NCBI RefSeq assembly: GCF_030247195.1
Contig: NC_080672.1
Coordinates: 3,968,001 to 4,032,000, forward strand
Direction: 5' to 3'
Source: Topomyia yanbarensis
Lineage: Eukaryota; Arthropoda; Insecta; Diptera; Culicidae
DNA length: 64,000 nt
Part shown: piece after piece, positions 1-11,035 of the stretch
Position numbering within the stretch: the stretch's first letter is position 1
How the letters are laid out: every line of letters begins with the position of its first letter
Position numbers and translations under genes: made by a program
Notes under the pieces: model-generated
What the model was told of the DNA's origin: nothing
The model's database searches: none
The model's input: the letters and a program-made list of their open reading frames with translations, nothing else

Positions 1-47
1 GGACTTATAGATTCAACCAGTCACAACATTTTAGTCGCAACAGTGTT

Positions 48-937
48 TTAACCGTTGTGTGTCCGACGTGGTACCCGGGTACCTTTTTAAGTTTCAATTA
101 ATTAAATTCCTATGTTTTATCCATAGCTGGAAATTAAAACTTTGTGACATCTTAGAACTTTACTAAGTCAAGCTTTTGGGTTAATAATATTGTTGATATA
201 GTAAGGGTGGGAATGAGGAGAGGCTCCTGAATTTTTTTACTACGTAACAGGCCGACGTGGGTACCCACAAAACTAAAATGCCCGTAACTAAGGTAATATC
301 CAACCGATTTCGATACTTTTGGCCGTTTTGGACTCAGGAACTCATCCACTTTTGGACTTGGTAAAAATGAATAGGGTTACTTCGTTCGATTCCCAAGAAT
401 CCGGGTTTCCGGAAGCAGGTTCCAGTGCTAGGGTATTATTTGCGAACTTCAATGGAATACTAGCAATATGGGTATCAAAATTCTTGGAATTGCATCAGTA
501 GGCTGTATCTCGTGGTTTTGGAACCATTTGGTGTTTTGACCCCGGAACGGACATTCCGGAGCAGGTTCCCGCGGTGCCGTGAGTGGCCATTCCATTCCAA
601 TTTCATTTTTCAAATTGCCATACGGTCCCGTAACAATAAAAAACAGACTTCTGAGACAATTTGAAGAGTTTTGATACTCATATTGCTAGTACATTATTAA
701 AATTTATAAATCATATCCTAGTACTGGAACATTACTCCGGAAAATCCGGATTACCAAAAACCAGATCTATTATTCCGGTTCTATTGTACAGAATCAAAAA
801 GTGAACGAGTTCCTGAATCCAATATATCTAAAAGTGTTCAAATCGGTTAAAGGAAGCCATAATTATGAGCATTTCAATTTGTGGGTACCCGGGTACCCTG
901 TTAAAGGTGTTTTTTTTGTTGGACACATAACTGTTAA
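48..937. mobile_element. TTAA-flanked non-autonomous element (piggyBac-type MITE)
   Basis: TTAA at 48-51 and 934-937 bounds ends that are imperfect inverted repeats: CCGTTGTGTGTCC after the left TTAA, and the complement of CAGTTATGTGTCC before the right one. Just inside each end is a palindromic GGTACCCGGGTACC-type block (about 70-83 and 883-898), and a related GTGGGTACCCAC lies near 257. A TTAA target with short inverted ends is the piggyBac signature. No transposase is encoded, so the element would need one supplied in trans. The short open frames inside look random. The element type is inferred from the ends only. Confidence 0.6.
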
Positions 938-1383
938 TACGAAATGAATTCTTCGCATAAAAATGAAATTAAGTGCCAATTAAAATGATGTTGCTTTAAA
1001 ATACCGCGAAGGCTAGAACTGTCGTCTCGACTATATCGTTCTCAGTAAAAACAACATGGGTACAATACAAGAACTTGTTATTTAAACTTAAAATAGAGTT
1101 GCAAATATCGAGAATTACATCTGAGTTTAGTTAAATATGACAATCACTTTTGTAGAGTTATAGTGCTCAGTCGTCCATAAAACTTTTACTTTTTTTTTAA
1201 ATAATTCGTTAAGGAGGGTACGGGTTTCAGCTGAAAAAAAACACTATTTTCGCGATTTTTTAGAACTTTGCATGAAGCGAATTGATCAAAACTTTTATAC
1301 ATTATAATTAATCATTTCAATAATACTTTGTAATTTTTCTATGCAAAAATATCGATAAACGGCTCGGTGGTGAAACTTGTTGT

Positions 1384-1743
1384 AGAACGTCTCTGGAAAA
1401 ATATGATTTGCGGTGTTACCTGCCATTCAAACACTACTTAACCGATTTCTTTCAAAATTTGCATACAAATTCTATGTAAAAAATTCCTAACCCCTACGTT
1501 TCGAAAAAAATGTAATTAAGGGCCTTTTTACTATTTTAAATAAAAAGTTCTTTCTTTTACGAAAAATTCCACCTTTTTTATGAAAATTATCACCTAAGAA
1601 AAAAATTATCTCCAAAAACTCAACCTAGGGGATAGGTATTTTTTAATCAGAATGTGTATGCAAAGTTTGAAAGAAATCGGTTAAGTAGTTTTTGTGTGAC
1701 AGGTAACACTGCAAATCATGTTTTTTTTTTCAAAAACGTTCTA
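1384..1743. repeat. Foldback inverted repeat (small MITE-like element)
   Basis: Bases about 1384-1500 reappear in reverse complement at about 1625-1743. Shared blocks include one around ACTACTTAACCGATTTC and one around GGTGTTACCTG. The arms are about 120 bp, roughly 80-85 percent alike by eye, and separated by about 125 bp of AT-rich sequence. This is a typical foldback or MITE structure. No target duplication was resolved and no coding potential is present. Confidence 0.6.
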
Positions 1744-2049
1744 GTATTATCACACAACCATGTATTTTAAATGCCTTCAGAAAATGTTTCTTATCACGAA
1801 TACTTGGTCGGTCTTATGCGAGTCATCAATAATCACAGTATTTGGCCGGAGCACCACTTCTTACTTCTGCGACTCACTCATCTCGACAGATTGTTCTTCA
1901 CAAATTAAAAGTAACTATACTTGTCGTTCGCTTCGCACTGGCTCAGACAGAAGCATAAACAACACTGAGTTTCGTGACTGTTGCTTTTGGTTGTTGGAAT
2001 CTTCTTTAACTTTAATTTATTTAGAAAACTAGAATTTCATTTTGGAATA

Positions 2050-2290
2050 TACTAATATTCTCGGCATTTCTTATCTCAAAGTAAAGTTTCATGTCATTTG
2101 CATAGATTAGTATTTTCAGTTTTTTGAGAATGAAGGAAATATCGTTCACATATAAAATAAACAATAGAGTGCCTAAATGAGAGCCTTGCGCAACTCCTGA
2201 GGTTACTTCAATTGGATTAGATTGCTTTCCATTTAATTTAATTATTTGCTGACGGATGGATAGATATAATTCTATCTACGTAAGCAGTTT
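2050..2290 (-). pseudogene. Reverse transcriptase relic of a Jockey/CR1-like LINE
   Basis: Reading the minus strand gives a stretch with the RT core motif GVAQGSHLGTLLF, followed by LYVNDIS and then LIYANDMKLY. In active relatives the last block is (F/Y)ADD, the catalytic pair. Here the first aspartate is asparagine, so the enzyme would be dead. The segment ending in PIEVTSG before the first motif also fits the thumb-side of Jockey and CR1 clade RTs. Only about 80 codons can be followed and both ends decay, so this is an old fragment. The clade assignment is by motif style and is tentative. Confidence 0.6.
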
Positions 2291-2299
2291 TGGAGTTAT

Positions 2300-3480
2300 A
2301 TTCCGCAAGTGCCGATTGTATGGCCATGTTTATCGTACATGTCGAGATATTGTTCCAAGTGCTCATTATTTTGATTTTTCTAGAATAGCTTGTGGGCTTT
2401 TTGTTTCCCATTTTAACGATTTTTAATTTGTTTGTTACACCAAATAGCTACTTCGAGCTACCGTTTCGTCTTTTCTTCTTAAAACAATATTAATATGGAA
2501 AACGCGGAAGATTTTTCCACTTCCTGTTATAAATGCAAAATGTAAGTTAGGTCCTTTTGGACGCTAGCCATTTAGTTATCAATATTGTTCTTCACATTAT
2601 AATAGTATAATTCATGTCATTAGTGAGCTTCGAATTAAATCAGTACGTGGAACAAATTGAATAACAATTGTATTTGTTTAGGATCCTTCTGTATTTAGGA
2701 AGATTTTGTCATTATTTCTGTGCGTGTTGTAAATAGTCTCTTTTACCGATCAACATCATCAGAGGCTGAGTGGTGTTCTACAAATGGTTCACAGGAATTT
2801 TACGGCTTCCAAATCTAAATTTCTCTGCGTGCATGTTTCAAAATCATGAATATATAGAATTTCATGAACATTGTATCAGTGCCAAACAATTAGTTCATCT
2901 CAATATGAAAGAGGAACGTCATCCGACAATTTAGTGAGCCTATTTGTGGAATATCATCGTTTCATTTTTGCCATCAAAGGTCTACCAAAATGTTAGAAAT
3001 TTGAGATAGAGTAGGTCGAAAAAATGACATGTTCAGGTTCACTAGCGCCTCCTAGTGGAAGAATCCCATACTATTCGATATATAAATATATAATATATAA
3101 ATCAGACAAATTAATTGGGTCAAAACAATATTATAATTGTATATTTAAATCATATTTGAAATGTCCACCGCTTGCGCTTGGCTATCGTTGAAATATGAAA
3201 CGTTTTCGGTGATATTTTTTAAAACTGTGAATTCTGTTAATTTTAAACTATTAGAAATTGAAACTTAATAGACATCCCACGGAATGTAATTGTTGCATCA
3301 TACCAAACAAGTGCAGAAAAACCTGGCAGTGCAGAATGCAAATACATTAACAGGGTTCAAAATATGTAGGGGTCCAAATTAGGTGGGTTACCCTACTTTG
3401 AGAAAACACTATACTATTGGAATATTTCTAGAAATATTCACGCTACTAAATGTCCGAGATTTCACAAATATCCTGAAATG
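2300..3480. other. No recognised feature
   Basis: AT-rich DNA between the RT relic and the LOA-type element. I see no credible ORF, RNA gene or repeat boundary. Confidence 0.5.
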
Positions 3481-3612
3481 AACTTGAGTCTACTTTCTAC
3501 TTCTGCTCAAGTTAGACGTACAATCGAACCAAGTGAACAACAACTAGCAACCTCTCGATCTAGTGTGCATTGTCTCGAGAACAAAGTAAACTTTTAATTT
3601 ATTCTTGCCATC

Positions 3613-4420
3613 ATGAGTAAAGTTGACGAAAAAACTCTGCTCCAACCCAACACAGCGGTCGTTGACTTTAAATTCTGTTCAATAAGATTGAATTTTTGTG
3701 AAGTGGAATACCTGCTGAAGGTGAAGATGCAGCTTAGGTTCGAAGGAGGTTATGTATCTGTAGTATCATCATATTCGCAATGTAGTACTCATATCATTCA
3801 ACACGTTATCCCGAGCCGAACGTTTCGTTTTGCAGAACAACTTGAAGCACGTGGCTGAAAGTGATCAAATTGAAATTAAGATTCCGGTGTATATAGAAAA
3901 AGACTATGTAGATGTAAAGCTACATGACCTATTACCACGTACCCCTCCTGATCTAATTGCAAAATACATGTTGCAATACGGAGAACTAGAATCCGTTACA
4001 GCTGATACGTGGAGAAATTTCTTCCCGGGTACACCTGACGGTGTTCTTGCGGTGAGAATGTGGATCGAAAGACCTATCCCCTCCCACTTGACTATACAAC
4101 TCAAACCCAACGAAGCTACTATTAACCAAACTACGTTATGCACCTATGAGGAGCAAACTCCTACGTGCAAGTGTTGTTATCAGACAGCGCACCACGGACA
4201 ACCTTGCGCGGAAGATACCGAGGAGAATGCATCTCTACCGATTGCCAACGCATCCACGGCAAACCAAGCCAAAAAAGAGTTTTCAATACCAATACCTGAA
4301 CCACAAGCGATTGCCGAATTTGTGGCAGCTGTTCAGTCCATATTGACAACTGCCAAAGCAGCATCCGGCACCCCAAAAACCTCTGTACGCAACATCAGTG
4401 AACTGGCTGTGGTCCACTAG
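3613..4420 (+). pseudogene. ORF1 (gag-like nucleic-acid-binding protein) of the LOA-type element, frameshifted
   Basis: The first frame opens with MSKVDEKTLLQPNTA at 3613, just after the leader, and closes at 3858. The continuation lies in the frame 3830-4420 (196 codons), so a frameshift falls near 3830-3858. The second part carries a region typical of LINE ORF1 proteins (GELESVTADTWRNFFPG, then VRMWIERPIPSHLTI) and one zinc knuckle, CX2CX4HX4C, in TCKCCYQTAHHGQPC near residues 112-126. Family members usually have two or three knuckles and a longer tail, so the C-terminus is probably lost in the deletion that also removed the endonuclease. It would coat the element RNA in a cytoplasmic particle. 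Confidence 0.7.
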
Positions 4421-4517
4421 GAGGTTGATAACTCTATTATATTTCTCCGGACAAAACCAGCCTAGAGGCCGCGTGGCATCCGGCGGGTTTGAAGTATGTC
4501 AGTTATAGAAATAACTG

Positions 4518-6687
4518 TCAAATTCATTCCCAAAGGTGGCCGCGTCACTTATGAGGAGGCAAAGAGCTTTAGACCTATCAGTCTGACCTATCCTTCCTTC
4601 TCAAATCAGTGGAACGTTTAATCGACCACTATATTCGGGATGGTAGCTTGGGCGAGCACCCGCTGCATGCAATGCAACATGCATATCAGCGGGGGAAGTC
4701 TACTACCACCCTGTTACACAATGTTGTCTACAACATTGAAAAAGCTTTTTCACAAAAGCAATTAAGTTTAGGAGTTTTTCTCGATATTGAAGGTGCTTTT
4801 GACAACGTGTCTTTCGAATCCATTTTGGAAGCAGCACGAGATCATGGAGTACCTTCATATATCACAAACTGGATACACGCAATGCTTAGCAACCGACATC
4901 TGTGCTCATCGTTAAGACAAGTAGAGATGAGGAAACTGAGTATCTGCGGATGTCCTCAAGGTGGTGTGCTGTCACCACTTCTATGGAACCTTGTCGCCGA
5001 TAGCTTGTTGAAAAAACTAAATGAGCTTGGGTTTCCGACGTATGGTTTCGCCGATGATTATCATATAATGATCACCGGTATTTGCATTAACACACTTTTT
5101 GATTTGATGCAACAAGCCTTATGTGTTGTTGAGCGGTGGTGTCTTCATGTTGGACTATCAGTTAATCCAAATAAAACCTCAATGGTGCTTTTCACGCAAC
5201 GAAGGATTACAACCGGAGCTCTTCCATTGCAGTTTTTTGACTCTGAAATTATTGTCGAAGATCCAGTTAAGTACGTTGGGGTAATTCTCGACTCAAAACT
5301 TAATTGGACAGCTCACATCGATTTCAGGATCAAGAAAGCTTGCATGGCCTTTGGCCAATGTAGACGGGCTTTCGGCAAATCCTGGGGACTCAAACCCAAG
5401 TACATTCAGTGGATCTACACAACAATTGTCAGACCAATACTGCCATACGGGTGCCTTGTTTGGTGGCAGAAGGGAGGAGTCATGACAATCCAATCAAAAT
5501 TAAACCATCTTCAGAGGACGGTCTTGATGGCGATGACTGGTGTGTTCTCGACAACACCTACTGCTGCTCTCGAGGCACTCTTGAACCTAAAACCACTACA
5601 TGTGTTTCTGAAAGAAGAAGCACTTTCTTGTGCATACCGTCTTAATGTTACTGGGCTCTGGAACAGTAACCCAATTGATCGTGTAACTAGCCACACAGGA
5701 CTGTGGCCCCAAATGGTTACTTGGGATGAATATGCACTTGCTCCCAGTGACCTTACACTCACATGTAGTTTTCCTACTAAAACTTTCAATGTGAGAATTC
5801 CTCTTCGTGAGGAATGGCTGTCTGGCTGGATGGAGCGACAACTTGAAGAATACGTAGTTTGTTATACGGACGGTTCTTTGTTGGAGGGCCGAGCCGGTGC
5901 TGGTGTCTATTGTCATGAGATGAGATTAAACCAATCTCATTCGCTTGGTAGATACTGTACCGTATTCCAAGCAGAAATCTTTGCGATTCTGTGTGGCGTA
6001 CAATCCGCACTTCAACAGGGAATTTGCGGTAAAAGAAACTATTTTTGCTCTGACAGTCAGGCTGCCGTGAAAGCACTTAGTTCGGCAGATTCGAGATCAA
6101 AATTAGTAATCGCATGTCGAACTCAAATCGAAGAACTTAGCATTTCAAATGCTATCTACCTTCTATGGGTACCCGGTCATTCCGGTATTACTGGAAATGA
6201 ATGGGCGGACGAATTGGCTAGAGCTGGCGCTGCGACTGATTTCGTTGGTCCAGAACCAGTTCTATCTCTGTCAAAAAGTTGCATAAAGCACAAGATTCGC
6301 TCTTGGGCTGCATTCGAACATGCCAACCATTGGCGTAGCTTGCAAACTTGGTTCAAACAAAGGCTTTTCTGCCGGATGTGAGTCCGAAAATGTCAAGAAA
6401 TTTGTTGCATTTTTCCAAGCACAACTGCAGTATTCTGGTCAGGGCACTGACTGGACATTGCAAACTCAATTATCACATGGCTATTATTCAGCGCGCTGAG
6501 TATTATTCATGTGATCTTTTGTGAATCCGATTACGGAGCATCATATCATTTGATATGCAACTGCCCTGTAGTAATGCAATTACGTATCCGGATTTTTGGT
6601 TCTCCATACAAAGATGAACCTGTGTACAGAGAGCTGAAACTGAAGGATATGCTATTGTTCCTATCCCAGTGTGGTAAAGAGCTATAG
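4518..6687 (+). pseudogene. ORF2 fragment: reverse transcriptase plus RNase H, LOA clade
   Basis: The open frame 4609-6381 (590 codons) contains RT blocks FLDIEGAFDNV (Asp59), CPQGGVLSPLLWN and FADD (147-150, catalytic aspartates). RNase H follows with Asp421 (YTDGSL), Glu456 (FQAEIFAI), Asp482 (SDSQA), His524 (VPGHSG) and Asp534 (EWADELA), so both active sites look intact. RT homology begins upstream in another frame (KVKFIPKGG, FRPISLT, about 4518-4600), implying a frameshift near 4590. After 6381 the protein continues in another frame. A further one-base shift near 6513 precedes a terminal CX2C...HX3CXC segment ending near 6687. The endonuclease is absent. Residue numbers refer to the 590-codon frame. 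Confidence 0.85.
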
Positions 6688-6715
6688 TTTTAGCCGTATT
6701 TGAATGACAATATCT

Positions 6716-6876
6716 CTTCGGGGGTGTTGTCGTTCTGTTATCTCAATATCCCCTCGGGGGTGTTGATATATCCGCTCACTGTTTGAGTAGAGGTTCTAAA
6801 TCCCTCCGGGGGTTGGAAGTTTTATTCCTGCTGTTGTAGCACCTGCAGATCGTTCAGCATCACTCCGGGGGTGCAG
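6716..6876 (+). repeat. Four G-rich motif repeats in the LOA-type 3' UTR
   Basis: A motif close to CCTCGGGGGTGTTG occurs at 6716-6729, 6752-6765, 6804-6816 and 6863-6876. All copies are in the same orientation and follow the ORF2 end. Spacing grows from about 36 to 59 bp. Position in the 3' UTR suggests a role in RNA structure or recognition by the element's own RT, but that is inference. Confidence 0.65.
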
Positions 6877-7055
6877 AATGCTCTGTTTTAATTGTTCTGT
6901 GTCGTTGTTTTCCTTACCCCTAACCTTACCACTTCCCCAATCCTTCCCATCAGGAAAATGATGAAAAGACGATTCTTGGCAAGGCACAAATCTCCGATCA
7001 ACATGGGGAACGTGCCATTTGAGCCAGACGCTACTGATTCCTGATTCCTGATACA

Positions 7056-7430
7056 CGCTGCTTGCCTTAGATCCAGAAGGCGGGCTCAGATCGTAAGATC
7101 GGAGAGTGAGAGAGGAGCGCAAGCCACGTTTCGAGAAGGTAGGGTCTCTTTAAAACGGGAGATCAAGGTTAGCAAGCCAATTGCCATAAGTAGCTGTGCT
7201 GAGAAATAAACGCCAATCCCTGGGGGACGCGTACTGAGTCGTCATGACGAAGACGAGGATCTGCGACACCAGCTGAAATATACCCGGGTAAGCTAAAGAT
7301 AATCGTTGAGGGTCTCTTCCCGAATCACGATTCAACTACCTGGTCACCGACACCGTACGGCGAAGAAGAAGGAGGTAACACAGCCGACTGGTAAGTGACT
7401 AACGACGAGCTCAAACAAGCGTCGATGTGA
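7056..7430. other. Unresolved sequence between LOA-type and R1-type remnants
   Basis: About 375 bp with several G-rich stretches. It may be the decayed N-terminal side of the R1-type ORF2 that follows, but I could not follow a protein through it. Confidence 0.35.
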
Positions 7431-7431
7431 C

Positions 7432-8494
7432 TAAAATCAAAGAAAACCCCCGGTCCGGATGGAATACCAACCGAGGCGCTGAAAGCTGCGATCCTGGCAT
7501 ATCCGGACATATTCAGGATGCTACTGCTGAAGTCTTTAGATGATGGTAATCTCCGAAATGAGGAAGGTGCAGAAACTGATGCTGCTGCCAAAGTGTGGGA
7601 AGTCACCGAGCCATCCAGCCTGGAATAGACCAATGCCGCAGCGTGGCATAAAAGAATGAGCCAGATCCTGAAAAGCTACTACCAGAGTAGAGCACTGCTG
7701 TACCAGACGGACAAACAGGCAATAGGCAATGCGAGTCACAGCGGGCGTTCCTCAGGGCTCCATTCTCTGTCCAACACTTTGGAATGGGATGTACGATGGG
7801 GTCTTAACACTGCGGCTTCCCAGAAAAGTGAAAATCGTTGGTTTCGTGGACGATGTGTCACTAACGGTGAGACACTTGAAGAAATGGAGGTGTCGGTGAC
7901 GGAGACAATGAAACCGCGAAAAGCTGAAAAGGATGCTTCGACTGCTGGTCGTACGAATTGCGATTGCGAACCGGAGGCAGTATGCTTTGTCGCCGAGATG
8001 ATCCCCATCTGCATTACCCTGACGGAGGATATCAAGTGCTACAAACAATGAAACGCCAGAATCGTGAGGAAGATGATGAGAATCGATTCGATGGTGACGT
8101 GGCAGCAGGAATGGGACAATACGGAGAAAAGAAAGTGGACCTACCGGTTCATCCAAACCTATCGGCGTGGGTCAATAGAAAGTACGGAGAGATGACCTTC
8201 CACCTGACACAGCTCCTACCGAGCCATGGCTGCTTAAGGAGTATCTTCATCGGTGTGGGTACGCAACGTCAACACTGTGCTTGGAGTGTGAGATCGTCGA
8301 GGAGACACCGGAGCGTCTTTGAATGTCCGAGGTTTGAAGTTTTTGAATGTTCGAGGAGAGTCTTTGAATGTCCGAGGTTTGGAGTGATGTGCAGGGAGCT
8401 ACTTAAAACGGGAGGACCGGACATCAACCCGGATAATGTAGCCTACAGAATGACAAGCAACGTAAAGACGTGGAATGCAGTAAACAGAAATATG
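7432..8494 (+). pseudogene. R1-clade LINE ORF2 relic (RT to C-terminus), frameshifted
   Basis: Plus-strand translation in shifting frames shows the R1-clade order. First comes PGPDGIPTEALKAAI (about 7450), then QKLMLLPKCGKSP (about 7570), then VTAGVPQGSIL near 7740, then VGFVDDV near 7845. The last should be FADD; Ala is replaced by Val but both aspartates remain. The C-terminal part follows as WVNRKYGEMTFHLTQLL, then ECPRFEV and PDINPDNVAYRMT, ending in an open frame 7958-8500. At least three frameshifts and a gap between the two RT blocks make it non-functional. R1-clade elements often target repeated genes; no such target is visible here. The end is interrupted by a hAT MITE at 8495. Confidence 0.8.
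8316..8384 (+). repeat. Short tandem duplication inside the R1-type C-terminus
   Basis: The block TCTTTGAATGTCCGAGGTTT occurs at about 8316 and 8361, with a degenerate copy between them. This triples a short coding segment (VFECPRF) that normally occurs once in R1-clade proteins. It probably arose by slippage after the element died. Confidence 0.65.
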
Positions 8495-8502
8495 ATGTAG
8501 AT

Positions 8503-8737
8503 CAGTGATTCTCAACCTGGGGTCCGCGGATCCCTAGGGGGACGCGAAGTCATTGCTGGGAGTCCGCGAAAAAAAATATATTTTCCGAGTGCATATTGAA
8601 ATTTCAAGTCTTGTTTCCTAACAAATTGAAAATAACATATTGATAGCATACAAAATTGATGTTTACCTATGAGAGTCCGCAGCAACCCAGTGTGATATCT
8701 AAGGAGTCATTGGTACGAAAAAGGTTGAGAACCGCTG
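8503..8737. mobile_element. hAT-type MITE with perfect 8 bp TSD
   Basis: The element starts CAGTGATTCTCAACCT and ends with the complement of CAGCGGTTCTCAACCT. It is flanked by ATGTAGAT at 8495-8502 and again at 8738-8745. Terminal CAG...CTG and an 8 bp duplication are hAT hallmarks. At 235 bp it encodes nothing and would rely on a hAT transposase in trans. It interrupts the 3' end of the R1-type relic, so it inserted later. Confidence 0.9.
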
Positions 8738-8745
8738 ATGTAGAT

Positions 8746-9660
8746 CATGACCGTCTTACAACGGAATAGACATCGAACCTCCGAGGACTAGTTGAGTAGA
8801 CCGCAACAGAGCAGCGAGTATGAGTCGTCGAAACGCCAGCGAACCGGACGTCACGCTCCATGCGGATTCGCCAGACCGACCACGGCACTCCACCGGTTGT
8901 TCCGATAGAAAAATAGCGAAAACCAAAGAAGAATCGATATTGGGAGACCTTTTTTCGCCAGGGAACTCTCCGGTAGCGTAAGCTAGATTCACCGCTGGGG
9001 ACTAGACTGAGTAGACAGCGACGAGGCACCACTAGTCACGGCGCACGAGTGCACCGGACACCCTGCTTCACCAGAATCGCCGAACTGATCTCGGCACCTA
9101 GCTTATTAGCTCGATCTCGGGAGAACTTCTCTCGCCGGGGAATTCTCTGTCGGAGTAGGTCAGGTCCATCGTCGGGGAATAGACCGAGTTGTTCGCGAAC
9201 AAATTGAGGAAGTGAATGGATCATCAAGGAAGTAGTGCTAAATGGCCCAAGAAGAGAACTAAAGGGCTTAAAGGAGTTGGTCACGGAGCCAAAGGGCTCA
9301 AGAAGTTGTAGTACTGAAACCAAATAAGAATCGGTATCGAGAGAACTTCTTTTGTCTGGGACCTCTCCGTCAGCGTACAGTCAGATTCACCGCCGGGAAC
9401 GAGACCGCGTAGATCGCGACGATACACCACCAGCCGCGCCGGGGCTCCAGCAAACGGGATGCCCTACTCTACCGGAATCGCTGAACTGACCGCAGCACCT
9501 GGCTGGTTGGCTCGCTTTCGAACTTCTCTCGCCGGGGAACTTTTCGTCGGAGTAGACTAGATCTATCGTCGGGGACTAGACCGAGTAGTTCGCGAACCAG
9601 TCGGAATCTCAACGAGGAAGTGGTACTGAATTGCACAAGGGAACTGAAGGGCTCAGTAAA
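8746..9660 (+). repeat. Tandem repeats of about 398 bp in the R1-type 3' region
   Basis: Sequence beginning at 8919 (AAACCAAAGAAGAATCG) recurs at 9317 (AAACCAAATAAGAATCG), and the match extends through most of the unit. A partial upstream copy is visible from about 8760. Each unit is itself two related halves of about 200 bp sharing a motif around CGCCGGGGAAC and a later GACTAGACCGAGTAG-type block. The array follows the R1-type C-terminus and ends near 9660, so it is best read as its repetitive 3' UTR. Some open frames cross it but look fortuitous. Confidence 0.7.
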
Positions 9661-10684
9661 TTAGACAGTCTGAAGTTTGTCGCCCAGATTGTCCTCGTAG
9701 GGAAAGAGCATTAATTCTATACCAACAGCTAGCTTTACTACCTTGACTACCCAAATCCGTTCCCTGAGTTGTTGGTTTTAATTTTTTTTCATGTATATAC
9801 AACAAAATTTCATATCCCCCCCGAAAAATGTTCTTACTACGCCACTGCAATATACCAACACACAAAGCTGTCATCTCAGAGTATTAAGATTTCACAAAGT
9901 CCTATGATCGCAAATCAGTCAAATAATGATAGGTAATATATAGAAAACGGAACAAATATACAATTATCGGCAGTGCAGAAGTGTGGGATATGCGTTTTGA
10001 AGAGCAAAATTTTGCTCGCCATTTCTTTTGCTCTTGAGTGAAAACTGTCAAAATTGTAAATTGACATAATATTTAATTTTTTCTTGCCAGAAAATGGAAT
10101 GAACGAACATTGGCCAAGGACAAAGTTCTCCATTTTTAGTCTGTGGTAAATCAGATGTTGTTCGACACATCCGAAAAGTGGTAATTATTTTTATGAGAAT
10201 TTGACTTTACTAGTATGTATATAGCATAGCAAGTAACTACAAGCGTGAGCTTTCATTTTGAATTCTTTGATATATTCTGAGACAATCTACTAGTCCTTCA
10301 TTTTTCGCTTATATGTTGTTTATTCACAGTCTATTCTACATTTTCTAATAAATTCGAATAGAAAAATCATTCAAGCACTCAAAACGTTTGTATTTCTGAA
10401 TAAAATTGATCAATATGCTTTGGATTTTTCATGCTTTTACTGTAAAAGGGTATAAAATTTTACCGGGCCTTAGAGGCCCGGCTTGCCTTTTGGCGTTAGG
10501 ATTTTTGCTTGCCTTCACAAGGGTTAAGCGTTCTTTCATCAAATTATTGGTACGCATAGTCTTCATTCCGCTACCAATGATAATGGCCTGCGGCTTGTAA
10601 CTTTCGCTGTTGTTAAGGGGATGGCAATTAATAGTCCTATTTTGCACTTAAGAATATCCGAAAGCACACCTGGGAACACCCAAG
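9661..10684. other. No gene recognised; one strong hairpin
   Basis: AT-rich DNA. A perfect 7 bp stem with a 5 base loop, CCGGGCC TTAGA GGCCCGG, lies at 10463-10481. It may belong to the upstream part of the RTE relic that follows. A C-rich block near 9815-9850 next to TACGCCACTG resembles a transposon end, but I could not find a partner end. Confidence 0.45.
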
Positions 10685-11035
10685 TGGCAGTAGACAACGT
10701 ACTGGTAGATGGACGGCATTTCTCCGACGTCATTGTCACGTAGGCCCAAACATCGACTCGGATCATTAATTCGTAGAAGCAAAGATTCGTGCACGATTAT
10801 CCAGCGTCGCTGTTCAATATCCAACGTCTTTCGTCTGAAAGTGTAGCAACTGAGTATCGTCAGAAGCGGGACGAGCGGATAGATGAGACCAACGCAACTG
10901 GCAATGTCCACAAAGCTGTGACTATATCGGAGCGAGTGATAGGTACAGCTCAGCGGCGCCAACGAAGCGGTTGGTTCGATGAAGAGTACCAAAGAGTGAC
11001 AAGCGAGAAGAATACGGCCAGAAGGACAATTCCAG
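10685..11035 (+). pseudogene. RTE-clade LINE relic: endonuclease C-terminus and linker
   Basis: Plus-strand frames give DGRHFSDVI, then a frame with DSDH (the SDH catalytic block of LINE endonucleases) followed by KIRARLSSVA. Next comes an open frame with RSGWFDEEYQRVTSEKNTARR. The last block is characteristic of RTE-clade ORF2 linkers between endonuclease and RT in insects (the JAM1/BovB-type family). A stop and at least one frameshift are present and no RT follows, so this is a short dead fragment. Clade assignment is by remembered family motifs. Confidence 0.65.

Larger units (their letters stand above)
3500..7055 (+). mobile_element. LOA-clade (Lian-like) non-LTR retrotransposon, internally deleted
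   Basis: A plus-strand LINE keeps part of a 5' leader (about 3500-3612), ORF1, the RT and RNase H portion of ORF2, a C-terminal Cys/His segment and a 3' UTR. The 3' end is placed near a short tandem GATTCCT run at 7041-7053, which could be the LOA-style simple repeat tail. The endonuclease domain and the RT N-terminus expected between ORF1 and RT are missing: ORF1 ends at 4420 and RT homology begins near 4518. At least three frameshifts are visible. RNase H inside ORF2 and the FADD-type RT fit the LOA clade known from mosquitoes. Exact ends are uncertain. Confidence 0.75.

Noticed and set aside
1760..2032. Plus-strand 90 codon frame as a small secreted-type protein
   Set aside because: No signal peptide, no motif, and it overlaps the edge of a foldback; consistent with chance.
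10463..10481. Hairpin CCGGGCC...GGCCCGG as an intrinsic terminator
   Set aside because: No T run follows, and the context is a eukaryotic LINE relic; recorded only as a hairpin.
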